From NCBI GenBank assembly GCA_937952245.1, contig CALFYS010000045.1, forward strand, positions 1 to 59,068: 59,068 bases of DNA. Reading direction: 5' to 3'. The stretch is from an uncultured Alphaproteobacteria bacterium (GTDB lineage: Bacteria > Pseudomonadota > Alphaproteobacteria > Puniceispirillales > UBA1172). The translations under genes and the position numbers were made by a program. The notes under the pieces were generated by a model. The model was given only the letters and a program-made list of their open reading frames with translations. It had not been told where the DNA came from and ran no database searches. How positions within the stretch are numbered: position 1 is the first letter of the stretch; every line of letters begins with the position of its first letter. Below, in pieces: positions 43,278 to 52,686 of the stretch.

Positions 43278-45542
43278 ATGCCTAAATCCCGTTCATCTCT
43301 TAATGCTGATGCCCTTAATTTTCATGCCAAAGGGCGTCCGGGGAAATTTGAAATTGCCCCCACCAAGCCTTTGACCAGCCAAAATGATCTGGCGCTGGCC
43401 TATTCGCCTGGGGTGGCCGCGCCTTGTATGGAAATCGCCGAAGACCCTGATAAGGCGTATGATTACACCAATAAAGGCAATACGGTGGGGATTATCAGCA
43501 ATGGTACGGCTGTTTTGGGGCTTGGCCAGATTGGCGCGCAAGCATCAAAACCTGTGATGGAAGGCAAAGCGGTTTTATTCAAAAAATTCGCTGACCTTGA
43601 TGGCATTGACCTTGAGCTTAACACCAATGATGTTGACCGATTTGTTGACGCGGTATCCTTGATGGGGGCGAGTTTTGGCGGCATTAATCTTGAAGATATT
43701 AAATCCCCAGAATGTTTTATCATTGAAGACCGCCTGCAAGAGGTCATGGATATTCCGGTCTTCCATGATGACCAACATGGCACGGCGATTATCACCGCCG
43801 CCGCCTTGATTAACGCCGTTCACCTGACGGGACGTGATCTCAAATCGATTAAGATTGTCAGCTCCGGTGGCGGGGCGGCATCCATCGCTTGCATTGACCT
43901 GATGAAAGCCATGGGCGTTCCCCATGACAATATCATTCTGGTTGATATTGAAGGCGTGATCTATGAAGGCCGTGAGGTTGATATGAACCCATGGAAAGCA
44001 CGCCACGCGGTTAAAACAGATTTGCGCCGCCTTGAGGACGCTTTGGTGGGGGCGGATGTTTTCCTGGGCCTGTCGGTTGCCAATATCGTCAGCAAGGATA
44101 TGGTTAAATCCATGGCGGAAAAGCCGATCATCTTTGCCATGGCCAATCCTGAACCTGAAATCATGCCCGATGAAGCCAAGGCCGCTCGCCCTGATGCCAT
44201 TGTCGCCACCGGACGTTCCGATTTCCCCAATCAGGTGAATAACGTCCTTGGGTTTCCTTATATCTTCCGTGGGGCATTGGATGTACGGGCATCATCCATC
44301 ACCCAAGGCATGAAGATTGCCGCCGCCGAAGCCATCGCAAATCTGGCGCGGGAAGATGTGCCCGATGAAGTGAACGAAGCCTATGACGGCAAGGTTCTGC
44401 ATTATGGCCATGACTATATTATCCCCGCGCCATTTGATCCGCGATTGATTGTTGAGGTCTCCGCCGCCGTGGCAAAAGCCGCCATGGATGATGGCGTGGC
44501 GCGCAAGCCGATCACGGATATGGAAGCCTATCGCAACACGTTATCGGCACGGCTTGATCCCACCGCCTCCACCTTGCAGAAAATCTTCACCCGCATCAAA
44601 GATGAAAAAAGACGGGTGGTCTTTGCCGAAGGGGAAGAAGAACGTGTTATTCGGGCGGCGGTGGCTTTCCGCAACGCCGGTTATGGTGAACCGATTATGG
44701 TCGCCCGTGAACATCGGCTGAAAGAAGCGATTGAACGTATTGGCCTTGAAGGGGCGGATGAGCTGATTTGTGTGAACGCGAAAAATTCAGACCAGAATGA
44801 GCATTACATCGATCAGCTTTATGAAAAATTACAGCGCAACGGTGCCATGCGGCGGGATTGTCAGCGCATGGTCAATCAAGACCGTAATATTTTTGCCGCC
44901 GCCATGGTCAATGCCGGTGATGCGGATGCCATGGTCACCGGCACAACGCGATCCTTTAAATCAAGTTTTGATCACATCACGCGGGTGATTCGGCCAAAAG
45001 AAAGCCAAATTTATTCCATGAGTATGGTGGTCTCCCGCGGCACAACGGTATTTTTGGGGGACACTTCAATCCATGAACGCCCTGACCCTGAAACCATGGC
45101 CGATATTGCTGAGGGCATGGCCAATCAAGTCAAAAAGCTGGGCATCACCCCAAGGGTGGCGATCATGTCATTTTCCAATTTTGGCAACCCATGGATGAAG
45201 ACCGCCGCCAGCGCCCATAAAACCGCTGATGTCTTGGATGCACGAGGGGTTGATTTTGAATATGACGGTGAAATGACCGCTGATGTCGCGCTGGATTATG
45301 ATTTGATGCGGGCGAATTATCCGTTCTGCCGCCTTTCAGGCCCTGCCAATGTCTTGGTCATGCCCGGGCTTCATTCCGCCAATATCGCGTTTAAATTGCT
45401 CAAGAAACTTGGTGGCGGGTCAACCATTGGCCCGATTATTTTCGGCGCGGAAAAACCGTTTCAGATTGTCCCCATGGGCGCCAGCGTCAATGATATTCTG
45501 CAGGCCGCCGCGCTTTCAGCCTTTGAAAGCATGGAAAAATAA
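43278..45542 (+). CDS. maeB: NADP-malic enzyme fused to a phosphotransacetylase-like domain (MaeB)
   Basis: Oxidatively decarboxylates malate to pyruvate, linking the TCA cycle to pyruvate and NADPH. It has 754 residues: malic enzyme domain (about 1-430) then a phosphate acetyl/butyryltransferase-like domain (about 440-754). Malic motifs are LALAYSPGVAAPC, the metal site FHDDQHGTAII and the Rossmann IVSSGGGAASIACIDLM. PTA-like motifs are MSMVVSRGTTVFLGD and LVMPGLHSANIAFKLL. In related proteins the PTA part is regulatory and not catalytic. It is divergent from mutS. Confidence 0.96.
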   Translation: MPKSRSSLNADALNFHAKGRPGKFEIAPTKPLTSQNDLALAYSPGVAAPCMEIAEDPDKAYDYTNKGNTVGIISNGTAVLGLGQIGAQASKPVMEGKAVLFKKFADLDGIDLELNTNDVDRFVDAVSLMGASFGGINLEDIKSPECFIIEDRLQEVMDIPVFHDDQHGTAIITAAALINAVHLTGRDLKSIKIVSSGGGAASIACIDLMKAMGVPHDNIILVDIEGVIYEGREVDMNPWKARHAVKTDLRRLEDALVGADVFLGLSVANIVSKDMVKSMAEKPIIFAMANPEPEIMPDEAKAARPDAIVATGRSDFPNQVNNVLGFPYIFRGALDVRASSITQGMKIAAAEAIANLAREDVPDEVNEAYDGKVLHYGHDYIIPAPFDPRLIVEVSAAVAKAAMDDGVARKPITDMEAYRNTLSARLDPTASTLQKIFTRIKDEKRRVVFAEGEEERVIRAAVAFRNAGYGEPIMVAREHRLKEAIERIGLEGADELICVNAKNSDQNEHYIDQLYEKLQRNGAMRRDCQRMVNQDRNIFAAAMVNAGDADAMVTGTTRSFKSSFDHITRVIRPKESQIYSMSMVVSRGTTVFLGDTSIHERPDPETMADIAEGMANQVKKLGITPRVAIMSFSNFGNPWMKTAASAHKTADVLDARGVDFEYDGEMTADVALDYDLMRANYPFCRLSGPANVLVMPGLHSANIAFKLLKKLGGGSTIGPIIFGAEKPFQIVPMGASVNDILQAAALSAFESMEK

Positions 45543-45560
45543 ATCGAAAAACGATCAGGT

Positions 45561-46526
45561 TTAGATTTTTTCGGACAATTGATCCAACGGCCGGGCGCCG
45601 ATATGGGAGATCACTTCACTGGCGGCTATCGTTGCCAATTCCGCTGACCGTTCAAGCCCATCACCGCGCTGACGACCAAAGAGATAGCCCGCGGCATAAA
45701 GATCACCTGCGCCGGTGGTATCCATCACCTTGACCTCTTGATCCGCTGAAACAGCGACTGTTTCATTTGACGTGATGGCCATGGAACCGCCCGCCCCGCG
45801 GGTAATGGCGGCTTCGGCAACCAATTCTGGCAAGCGTTTTACCGCTGTGTCGAAATCACCGGGGAATAGGCTGAGCAATTCATCTTCATTGCCAAAGATC
45901 AGGTCAGCGTGATCAGCGATGTAATTTGTCAGCGCATCGTGATGGCGTTCAACACACCACGCGTCGGATAATGACAAGGCCAGTTTCGTGTTATTGGCTT
46001 TCGCAATATCGGCGACGCGCTGATAACAATTGGGGCCTCTTGGGGCATCAAACAAATACCCTTCAAGATAAACCCAATCCGCCCCAGCGATCAGTTCTTC
46101 ATTCATGTCATCTTCGTTAAGCGTGATGCACGCCCCAAGATAAGTGTTCATGGTACGCTCAGTATCAGGCGTGACCAGAATAAAAGAACAAGCGGTGGGG
46201 TGGTCAGCATCATAAACAGGAGGAAACGCAACCCCCGCGGCAGAAATATCATGGGTGAAGACTTTGCCCAAAAGGTCTTCTGAAATTTTACCGATAAATC
46301 CTGCGCTGCCGCCGAAAGACGAAATCCCAACCGCGGTATTGGCGGCAGACCCGCCTGAAACTTCCATCGCAGGGCCAATCGCGTCATAAAGCGCGCTGGC
46401 GCGATCACCATCAATCAAATTCATGGCGCTTTTTTCCATGCCTTGATCAATAATAAACTGATCATCCGCCTTGGAAATAATATCTACAATAGCGTTGCCG
46501 ACGGTAACAATAGAAGCGGAAGACAT
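45561..46526 (-). CDS. PfkB-family sugar kinase, adenosine kinase-like
   Basis: Ribokinase-fold kinase of 321 residues. The N-terminal substrate motif is VSGGSAANTAVGISSFGG. The C-terminal signature with the catalytic Asp is DTTGAGDLYAAGYLFG. ESP-type features such as ERTMNTYLGAC and FGNEDE match the adenosine kinase branch common in alphaproteobacteria. Substrate identity (adenosine versus another nucleoside or sugar) is inferred from overall resemblance only. It is convergent with maeB, 18 bp apart. Confidence 0.88.
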   Translation of the reverse strand: MSSASIVTVGNAIVDIISKADDQFIIDQGMEKSAMNLIDGDRASALYDAIGPAMEVSGGSAANTAVGISSFGGSAGFIGKISEDLLGKVFTHDISAAGVAFPPVYDADHPTACSFILVTPDTERTMNTYLGACITLNEDDMNEELIAGADWVYLEGYLFDAPRGPNCYQRVADIAKANNTKLALSLSDAWCVERHHDALTNYIADHADLIFGNEDELLSLFPGDFDTAVKRLPELVAEAAITRGAGGSMAITSNETVAVSADQEVKVMDTTGAGDLYAAGYLFGRQRGDGLERSAELATIAASEVISHIGARPLDQLSEKI

Positions 46527-46585
46527 GATTCAAAGCCTAAAACTGATAAAGATGGTTATATCTACCGCATTATTATTGAAAACTG

Positions 46586-46607
46586 AAGGTCGAAAGGATA
46601 AGACCTT
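46586..46607. promoter_or_regulatory. Small inverted repeat upstream of the 46637 lipoprotein gene
   Basis: AAGGTC (46586-46591) and GACCTT (46602-46607) flank a 10-bp spacer. A possible promoter, TTGAAA then 17 bp then TAAGAC, overlaps it. Significance is uncertain. Confidence 0.3.
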
Positions 46608-46636
46608 TATGGATTGTTTTTTAAAGATACATTTTC

Positions 46637-47206
46637 ATGCGCCTGCCTTTCATTATTTCCATTACTCTTCTGCCTATTGTGGTGACGGCGTGCCAACCGC
46701 CATCGGCACGGACAGTTGATGTCACGCTAGATGCTGAAACCACCTCAACCGTGCTTAATCAAGTGGCGGCGGAAGACACCAGCATTGCCGATGCGGTTGA
46801 TCAGGTTATTGATCATGGTGAAGGCGAGGCGGCGTTGCCAGCGGATAATGATCAGCTTGCCGCCATCACCCCGCCGCCTGAACCTGAAACCCCACCACCA
46901 CCACCGCCACCAAGTTTGACTCCAAATGATGTGGTGGGGATTGAAATCGCAGATTTAATCCGCCGCTTTGGTGAGCCTGATTATATCCGTATTGATGCTG
47001 GGGTTGAGATTTACCAATACAGGCTGTCGTCATGTGTTGTTGATTTTGTCGCCATGCCCGTACCGGAAGGCGAGGCAATAGTGGTGACATCGGCCCATCC
47101 GCGCCATCGCCAAATCAACACAGCCTATGATGGGCCTTCGTGCCATCTTGATCTTGGTTCTTTAGATCGGGATTCTTTAGATAAGGATACGCCGGACGAG
47201 GCTTAA
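46637..47206 (+). CDS. Putative lipoprotein with a polyproline linker
   Basis: 189 residues. A lipoprotein signal peptide (LPFIISITLLPIVVTAC) ends in a lipobox with Cys19. An acidic stretch follows, then a Pro-rich linker (PPPEPETPPPPPPP, about 76-89). The C-terminal domain has IADLIRRFGEPDYIRIDAG and EIYQYRLSSCVVDF, resembling small alphaproteobacterial lipoproteins of the SmpA/OmlA-like general shape; it keeps two Cys that may pair. The tail has imperfect LGSLDRDSLDKD repeats. Function is unknown. Its stop shares TTAA with the convergent nth stop. Confidence 0.75.
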   Translation: MRLPFIISITLLPIVVTACQPPSARTVDVTLDAETTSTVLNQVAAEDTSIADAVDQVIDHGEGEAALPADNDQLAAITPPPEPETPPPPPPPSLTPNDVVGIEIADLIRRFGEPDYIRIDAGVEIYQYRLSSCVVDFVAMPVPEGEAIVVTSAHPRHRQINTAYDGPSCHLDLGSLDRDSLDKDTPDEA

Positions 47207-47874
47207 TCCACATCGGTTTTATGGCGATACATACATTCGTTGATAATGACGCAATTGCCGCATTTTGGTTTGCGCGCCACACAGGTATAGCGGCCATGCA
47301 GAATAAGCCAATGATGGGCTTGTTTTTTAAACGCATCCGGCACCCGCAATTCCAGCAATTTTTCAACTTTCAATGGGGTTGCGCCCACCGCCATGCCCGT
47401 GCGATTGCCCAGTCTGAAGATATGGGTATCGACAGCAATGGTCGGATGACCAAAGGCTTCGTTTAAAACAACATTGGCGGTCTTACGCCCCACCCCGGGC
47501 AGTTTTTCCAGCAAGTCACGGTCTTCTGGCACCGCGCTGTTATGATCACGGATCAGAATTTCCGCCATGGCGATGACGTTTTTGGCCTTGGTGTTATAAA
47601 GCCCGATTGTTTTGATATAATCTTTCAACTTATCCAAGCCCAAAGCCACCATTTCTTCCGGTGTTGTGACGATTTTAAAAAGCGGCGCGGTGGCTTTATT
47701 GACGCTGACATCAGTGGCTTGAGCAGAAAGCGCAACCGCCACCAACAAAGTATAAGGGTTCACAAAATTTAATTCTGTTTGCGGCTCAGGCATAATTTCA
47801 GCCAGTTTTTCAAAAGCAGAATTAATATCAGCCTGTTTCATTTTTGGTGAAGGCTTTTCAGATTTCGCGGCCAT
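47203..47874 (-). CDS. nth: Endonuclease III (Nth)
   Basis: Bifunctional glycosylase/AP lyase for oxidised pyrimidines. It has 223 residues. The HhH motif and catalytic Lys are in LPGVGRKTANVVL, the catalytic Asp in AVDTHIFRLGNR. The 4Fe-4S motif C-x6-C-x2-C-x5-C is CVARKPKCGNCVIINEC near the C-terminus. It partners functionally with the mutM gene in this window for oxidative damage repair. It is divergent from the DUF2244 gene. Confidence 0.97.
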   Translation of the reverse strand: MAAKSEKPSPKMKQADINSAFEKLAEIMPEPQTELNFVNPYTLLVAVALSAQATDVSVNKATAPLFKIVTTPEEMVALGLDKLKDYIKTIGLYNTKAKNVIAMAEILIRDHNSAVPEDRDLLEKLPGVGRKTANVVLNEAFGHPTIAVDTHIFRLGNRTGMAVGATPLKVEKLLELRVPDAFKKQAHHWLILHGRYTCVARKPKCGNCVIINECMYRHKTDVD

Positions 47875-47988
47875 GGCAACTGTCCTTTACGTGAACCTGC
47901 ATGATGAAAAATTTTTGACTTTGCGTCAATGTGACCCAAATCAGGCTTCTGACTTGACGCCAAAGATTAGCCAAAGCATGGTAGCACC

Positions 47989-48510
47989 ATGACAGATGAT
48001 ATGCCACAGAACCAAGATGATCGAACAGAAAAGCCGCGCCAGCGGCTTGAGCTTTGGCCGCATCGGAGTTTAAGCCCAAAAGGGTTTAAAATCTTCATGA
48101 TGGTATTGGCTGGGTTGATGCTGACCATGGGGCTGGGATTCTTTTTGGTGGGGGCATGGCCTGTCATTGGCTTTATGGGGGCTGAAATTGCCGTTCTTTA
48201 TATTGTCTTTAAATTAAATTACCGCGCCGCCCGCCAACGTGAACATCTGATGGCCACGAAAGAGACATTCCGGATTGAACGAATTTCTGTTGATGGTGAA
48301 AAGACGGTCGATGAATTGCCAACCCCTTGGCTTCAAGCCAAATTGGTGCCTGATGTTAAGCCCGACGACGATTTAGAAAGCCGCACAACACCCAAATTGA
48401 TTGTTTCCAGCCATGGCAAATCAACGGAAATCGGCGCGTTTCTTCATGTCGCTGAAAAACGTGAATTGTTGCCCGAAGTCGATGCTATGCTGAAAGACGC
48501 CCAGCGATAG
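47989..48510 (+). CDS. DUF2244 family integral membrane protein
   Basis: 173 residues. The N-terminus matches DUF2244 (LELWPHRSLSPKGFKIFM). Two adjacent hydrophobic helices lie at about 33-75 (MVLAGLMLTMGLGFFLVGAW and GAEIAVLYIVFKLNY), and a cytoplasmic C-terminal part follows. The function of the family is unknown. Placement next to nth is common in alphaproteobacteria. Confidence 0.85.
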   Translation: MTDDMPQNQDDRTEKPRQRLELWPHRSLSPKGFKIFMMVLAGLMLTMGLGFFLVGAWPVIGFMGAEIAVLYIVFKLNYRAARQREHLMATKETFRIERISVDGEKTVDELPTPWLQAKLVPDVKPDDDLESRTTPKLIVSSHGKSTEIGAFLHVAEKRELLPEVDAMLKDAQR

Positions 48511-48529
48511 CCATTCCAGCCGGCAATTT

Positions 48530-49342
48530 TTAAGACAACACATCTTTCATGGAATAAAGGCCGGGCTTGGCTTTCGCCGCCCATACAGCGGCCCGCACCG
48601 CGCCCCGTGCAAAGACCATGCGATCCATGGCGCGATGGGTAATCTCAACACGTTCAGATTGGCCATAGAAAATCACGCTATGCTCACCCACAACATCACC
48701 GCCGCGCATCACCGCAAAACCAATCGCGCCATCCTCACGTTCACCGGTAATGCCGTCACGCCCACGATCAGCAACGTCATCCAAAGCAACGCCGCGGCCA
48801 CGCGCCGCCGCTTCGCCTAAGGCCAATGCCGTGCCTGAAGGGGCATCGACTTTATGCTTGTGATGAGCTTCGACAATTTCAATATCCCAACCTTCGCCAA
48901 GCGCCCGCACCGCGTCTTCAACCAACTGGCCGAGCATCGTCACCCCAACGGACGTATTGGCGCACCAAACAACCGCTGTTTTTTCAGCCGCCTTTTTCAG
49001 CGCGTTGATATGGTCTTCGGCCAAGCCTGTTGTGCCGACAACAATCGGAACACCTTTTTCAGCGCAAAGCAAAGCATGGTCCGCGCTGACTTGAGGGCTG
49101 GTAAAATCAACAACCACATCAGGTTTAGGGTCAAATAACGCCGCCGCATGATCAGCGATAACAACGCCGCTTTCATCCATGCCGTTGATCCGCCCCAGAT
49201 CCGCCCCAATCTCATCAACCCCTGGCCGATCCGTCGCCGCGGAAATGACAACATCATGGCGATCAGCCACCGCTTTCGTGATCATCCGGCCCATACGGCC
49301 AGAAGCACCAGGTAAAGACATACGAATAGAGGATGAAGACAT
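48530..49342 (-). CDS. dapB: 4-hydroxy-tetrahydrodipicolinate reductase DapB
   Basis: NAD(P)H-dependent step of the diaminopimelate/lysine pathway, which feeds peptidoglycan. It has 270 residues. The Rossmann motif is GASGRMGRMITKAV. VDFTSPQV and GTTGL follow, and the catalytic His-His-x-x-K is in EAHHKHKVDAPSGTAL. It follows dnaJ in the same direction with a 75-bp gap, as in several alphaproteobacteria. Confidence 0.97.
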   Translation of the reverse strand: MSSSSIRMSLPGASGRMGRMITKAVADRHDVVISAATDRPGVDEIGADLGRINGMDESGVVIADHAAALFDPKPDVVVDFTSPQVSADHALLCAEKGVPIVVGTTGLAEDHINALKKAAEKTAVVWCANTSVGVTMLGQLVEDAVRALGEGWDIEIVEAHHKHKVDAPSGTALALGEAAARGRGVALDDVADRGRDGITGEREDGAIGFAVMRGGDVVGEHSVIFYGQSERVEITHRAMDRMVFARGAVRAAVWAAKAKPGLYSMKDVLS

Positions 49343-49417
49343 CAGAATACTCCTGTTTCGGCCAGCATAATCAATTGCCTGACATCTGCCAAGGTCAAGA
49401 CGAAGCGTCAGCAGGAA

Positions 49418-50563
49418 TTAGTCATCGCTGAACATATTGCGGATGCGATTCATAAATGACGTTGATTCTGGGTTTTGTTTTTTCGAATCAGATGAAAATT
49501 CTTCGAGCAATTCTTTTTGCTTTTTCGTCAGATTAACAGGGGTTTCCACCTGAATATCAACATATAAATCACCGCGGGCACGGCCTTGAAGCCCGGGCAT
49601 ACCTTTGCCCTTAAGCCGTAAACGATGGCCTGCTTGCGTCCCGGGTTGAATCGTCACCCGTGCGATTTTGCCATCAAGATTAGGAACATCAACCGTCCCC
49701 CCCAATGCCGCGGTTGTCATCGGCACGGGCATGGTCAACAGCAAATGCGTGCCATCACGGTCAAACAATTCATGGGCATAGACATTGATGAAAATATAAA
49801 GATCACCCGGGCTGCCGCCGCGCAATCCAGCTTCGCCTTCACCGGAAAGACGAATACGTGTTCCGGTATCGACACCGGCCGGAATATTGACATTCAACGT
49901 GCGGTTTTTCTGCACCCGCCCTTGGCCGCCGCAACCACCACAAGGTGAGGAAATCGTTTGGCCTTGCCCCTGACACGCCGGACAGGTGCGTTCCACGGTA
50001 AAGAATCCTTGCTGGGCACGGACTTTGCCGTGACCGCCACAAGTGCCGCAATTAACCGGCTCTGATCCCGCCGCCGCCCCTGACCCTTCACAAGTGTCAC
50101 AACGGGTCGCCACAGGGATGGTGATGGTTTTATTGCCGCCGGCAAAGGCTTCTTCGAGATCAATATCTAGGTCATAGCGCAGGTCTGAGCCTTTGGTATT
50201 GGCACGCCGACCGCCGCCACGACCACCACGTCCGCCCATGAAATCGGAGAACATTTCATCAAAAATATCGGAAAAGCCGCCAGCCCCGCCAAAACCAGCG
50301 CCGCCACCGAAACCGCCACCGCCAAAGCCGCCGTTTTGATCAAAAGCAGCGTGGCCCATTTGATCATAGGCCGCGCGTTTTTGATCATCTTTTAAAACAT
50401 CATAGGCTTCGGTCGCTTCTCTGAATTTTTCTTCAGCTTCCGCGTTATCCGGATTGCGATCAGGGTGATACTGCATCGCCAGTTTGCGATACGCCGATTT
50501 GATGGCTTTGCCATCGGCATCGCGCCCAACCCCAAGCACATCATAATAGTCACGTTTAGCCAT
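49418..50563 (-). CDS. dnaJ: Chaperone DnaJ (Hsp40)
   Basis: Co-chaperone that delivers unfolded clients to DnaK and stimulates its ATPase. It has 381 residues. The J domain has YHPDRNPDN with the HPD tripeptide. A Gly/Phe-rich segment follows (GGFGGGGFGGGAGFGGAGG). Four CxxCxGxG zinc repeats lie at about 140-210 (the second is CGTCGGHG and the fourth CGGCGGQG). The C-terminal client domains are complete. It begins 41 bp after dnaK. Confidence 0.98.
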   Translation of the reverse strand: MAKRDYYDVLGVGRDADGKAIKSAYRKLAMQYHPDRNPDNAEAEEKFREATEAYDVLKDDQKRAAYDQMGHAAFDQNGGFGGGGFGGGAGFGGAGGFSDIFDEMFSDFMGGRGGRGGGRRANTKGSDLRYDLDIDLEEAFAGGNKTITIPVATRCDTCEGSGAAAGSEPVNCGTCGGHGKVRAQQGFFTVERTCPACQGQGQTISSPCGGCGGQGRVQKNRTLNVNIPAGVDTGTRIRLSGEGEAGLRGGSPGDLYIFINVYAHELFDRDGTHLLLTMPVPMTTAALGGTVDVPNLDGKIARVTIQPGTQAGHRLRLKGKGMPGLQGRARGDLYVDIQVETPVNLTKKQKELLEEFSSDSKKQNPESTSFMNRIRNMFSDD

Positions 50564-50604
50564 GGGTCAGCTCACGATCTTAACCTAATTGATGCCAACA
50601 GCGA

Positions 50605-52521
50605 TTAGCTGTTGGCTGATTTCTTATCATCGTCACTGTTATCGACTTCTTCGAATTCAGCATCGACAACAGTTTCATCATTGGACGCCTCGGCGTTGTC
50701 TTCACCTGCTTCGGCCTGTTCAGCGGCGTAAGCGGCTTCACCCATTTTCATGAGCACAGCGGAAAGCGCTTCGGTTTGTGGGCCAAAGTCATCTTTGTCT
50801 TCATCCGCCAAAGCTTCCTTCAGGTCAGCAACAGCTTTTTCGACTTCTTCTTTAAGGGCAGGATCAGCCTTATCCCCTAAATCAGCCAGTGATTTTTCAG
50901 CCCCATGAACAAGTGATTCCGCTTGGTTGCGGGCTTCAACTTTTTCACGACGCTTCTTATCTTCTTCGGCATTGGCTTCCGCGTCTTGAACCATTTGATC
51001 AATATCATCATCGCTCAAGCCGCCAGAGGCTTGGATTTTGATCTGCTGTTCTTTGCCGGTCGCTTTATCTTTCGCGCTGACATTAACAATACCATTGGCA
51101 TCAATATCAAAAGTCACTTCGATTTGCGGCACCCCGCGCGGAGCGGCAGGAATCCCCACCAGATCAAACTGACCCAGCAATTTGTTATCCGCCGCCATCT
51201 CACGTTCACCTTGGAAGACACGGATTGTCACCGCGGTCTGGTTATCATCAGCGGTTGAGAAGGTCTGTGATTTCTTGGTTGGGATCGTGGTGTTGCGATC
51301 AATCAAGCGGGTGAAGACACCGCCAAGGGTTTCAATCCCCAAAGACAATGGCGTGACATCAAGCAACAAGACATCTTTAACATCACCTTTCAACACGCCG
51401 CCCTGAATAGCCGCGCCAGAGGCCACAACTTCATCAGGGTTAACGCCGCGATGCGGTTCAGTTTTGAAAAATTCCTGCACCACTTCAATGATTTTTGGCA
51501 TACGGGTCATCCCGCCCACCATGATCACTTCATCAATATCTTCAGGCTTAACACCCGCATCTTTCAACGCCGCTTGGCAGGGCTTGATGCTGCGCTGCAC
51601 CAGATCATCAACCAATGATTCCAGTTTGGCGCGGGTCATTTTGACATTGAGGTGTTTAGGGCCGGATTGATCGGCGGTAATGAACGGCAAGTTCACATCG
51701 GTTTGAGCCGCGCTAGACAGTTCAATCTTTGCCTTTTCCGCCGCTTCTTTCAGACGCTGGAGTGCCAGTTTGTCTTCGCGCAAATCAATGCTGTTTTCTT
51801 TTTTAAATTCTTCAGCCAAATGATCAATAATGCGCTGGTCAAAATCTTCACCGCCAAGGAATGTATCACCATTGGTGGATTTTACTTCAAACACACCATC
51901 GCCGACTTCCAGAATAGAAACGTCAAATGTCCCGCCGCCTAAGTCATAGACAGCGATTGTTCCTGATTCTTTTTTATCAAGGCCATAAGCCAAGGCCGCG
52001 GCGGTTGGCTCGTTAATAATACGAAGCACGTCAAGGCCAGCGATTTTACCAGCATCTTTTGTGGCTTGACGCTGGGCATCATTGAAATACGCCGGCACGG
52101 TGATCACCGCTTCGGTGACGCTTTCGCCCAAAAACGCTTCCGCGTCTTCTTTTAATTTCCGCAGAATAAAACCAGAGACCTGACTGGGTGAGTATTTCTC
52201 ACCTTGGGCTTCAACCCAGCTGTCGCCATTGTCGGCCGCCACGGTTTGATACGGCACCAATTTGGCGAATTTTTTAGACGCGTCATCATCATGACGGCGG
52301 CCAATCAATCGCTTGATCGCAAATAAAGTATTTTCAGGGTTAGTGACCGCCTGGCGTTTCGCGGGCTGACCGACAAGGCGTTCATCGCCATCGGCAAAAG
52401 CCACCATTGATGGGGTTGTCCGTGCGCCTTCGGTGTTTTCAATCACTTTGGCTTTGTCACCATCCATAACCGCAACACAAGAGTTTGTTGTGCCAAGGTC
52501 AATACCAATTACTTTACCCAT
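50605..52521 (-). CDS. dnaK: Chaperone DnaK (Hsp70)
   Basis: ATP-dependent chaperone of 638 residues. The ATPase domain has GIDLGTTNSCVAVMDG, the phosphate-2 motif YDLGGGTFDVSILEVGD and VGGMTRMP. The linker DVLLLDVTPLSLGIE leads to the substrate-binding domain and a helical lid with an acidic C-terminus (EEVDNSDDD). An RpoH promoter lies 113 bp upstream of the start. It is part of the hrcA-grpE-dnaK-dnaJ string. Confidence 0.99.
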   Translation of the reverse strand: MGKVIGIDLGTTNSCVAVMDGDKAKVIENTEGARTTPSMVAFADGDERLVGQPAKRQAVTNPENTLFAIKRLIGRRHDDDASKKFAKLVPYQTVAADNGDSWVEAQGEKYSPSQVSGFILRKLKEDAEAFLGESVTEAVITVPAYFNDAQRQATKDAGKIAGLDVLRIINEPTAAALAYGLDKKESGTIAVYDLGGGTFDVSILEVGDGVFEVKSTNGDTFLGGEDFDQRIIDHLAEEFKKENSIDLREDKLALQRLKEAAEKAKIELSSAAQTDVNLPFITADQSGPKHLNVKMTRAKLESLVDDLVQRSIKPCQAALKDAGVKPEDIDEVIMVGGMTRMPKIIEVVQEFFKTEPHRGVNPDEVVASGAAIQGGVLKGDVKDVLLLDVTPLSLGIETLGGVFTRLIDRNTTIPTKKSQTFSTADDNQTAVTIRVFQGEREMAADNKLLGQFDLVGIPAAPRGVPQIEVTFDIDANGIVNVSAKDKATGKEQQIKIQASGGLSDDDIDQMVQDAEANAEEDKKRREKVEARNQAESLVHGAEKSLADLGDKADPALKEEVEKAVADLKEALADEDKDDFGPQTEALSAVLMKMGEAAYAAEQAEAGEDNAEASNDETVVDAEFEEVDNSDDDKKSANS

Positions 52522-52634
52522 ATTAGCCTCTTTCTTCTCTTCACCATTGATACAAAACTGGTCTTAAACCTCAATCAAATGGTGTTGGTCATCGGGGGCG
52601 GGAATGCCGCCTGTTCCGTATTAACTTAAGCCTC

Positions 52635-52662
52635 ATATAAGAAGCCCAAAACAAAATGCAAG
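52635..52662 (-). promoter_or_regulatory. RpoH (sigma32) promoter of dnaK
   Basis: On the minus strand CTTG (52662-52659), 17 bp, then CTTATAT (52641-52635) fits the alphaproteobacterial heat-shock form CTTG-N17/18-CYTATNT exactly. The -35 is part of the 3' arm of the grpE terminator. The leader before the dnaK ATG is about 105 nt and contains a short GGCGG/CCGCC hairpin. Confidence 0.75.
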
Positions 52663-52678
52663 GGTTTCCGCTTGCATT
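52648..52678 (-). terminator. Terminator after grpE overlapping the dnaK promoter
   Basis: AATGCAAG (52678-52671 on the minus strand) pairs perfectly with CTTGCATT (52662-52655) around an 8-nt loop, followed by TTGTTTT. It begins 8 bp past the grpE stop codon. Confidence 0.7.
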
Positions 52679-52686
52679 AAAAATCC

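Noticed and set aside
46471..46719. 82-codon plus-strand frame across the adenosine kinase start and the lipoprotein signal peptide
   Set aside because: It begins within the opposite gene and ends in the wrong frame of the lipoprotein. No start signal or motif.
52522..52634. CIRCE operator in the dnaK leader
   Set aside because: No TTAGCACTC or GAGTGCTAA half-site is present. Only a short GC hairpin can be seen.
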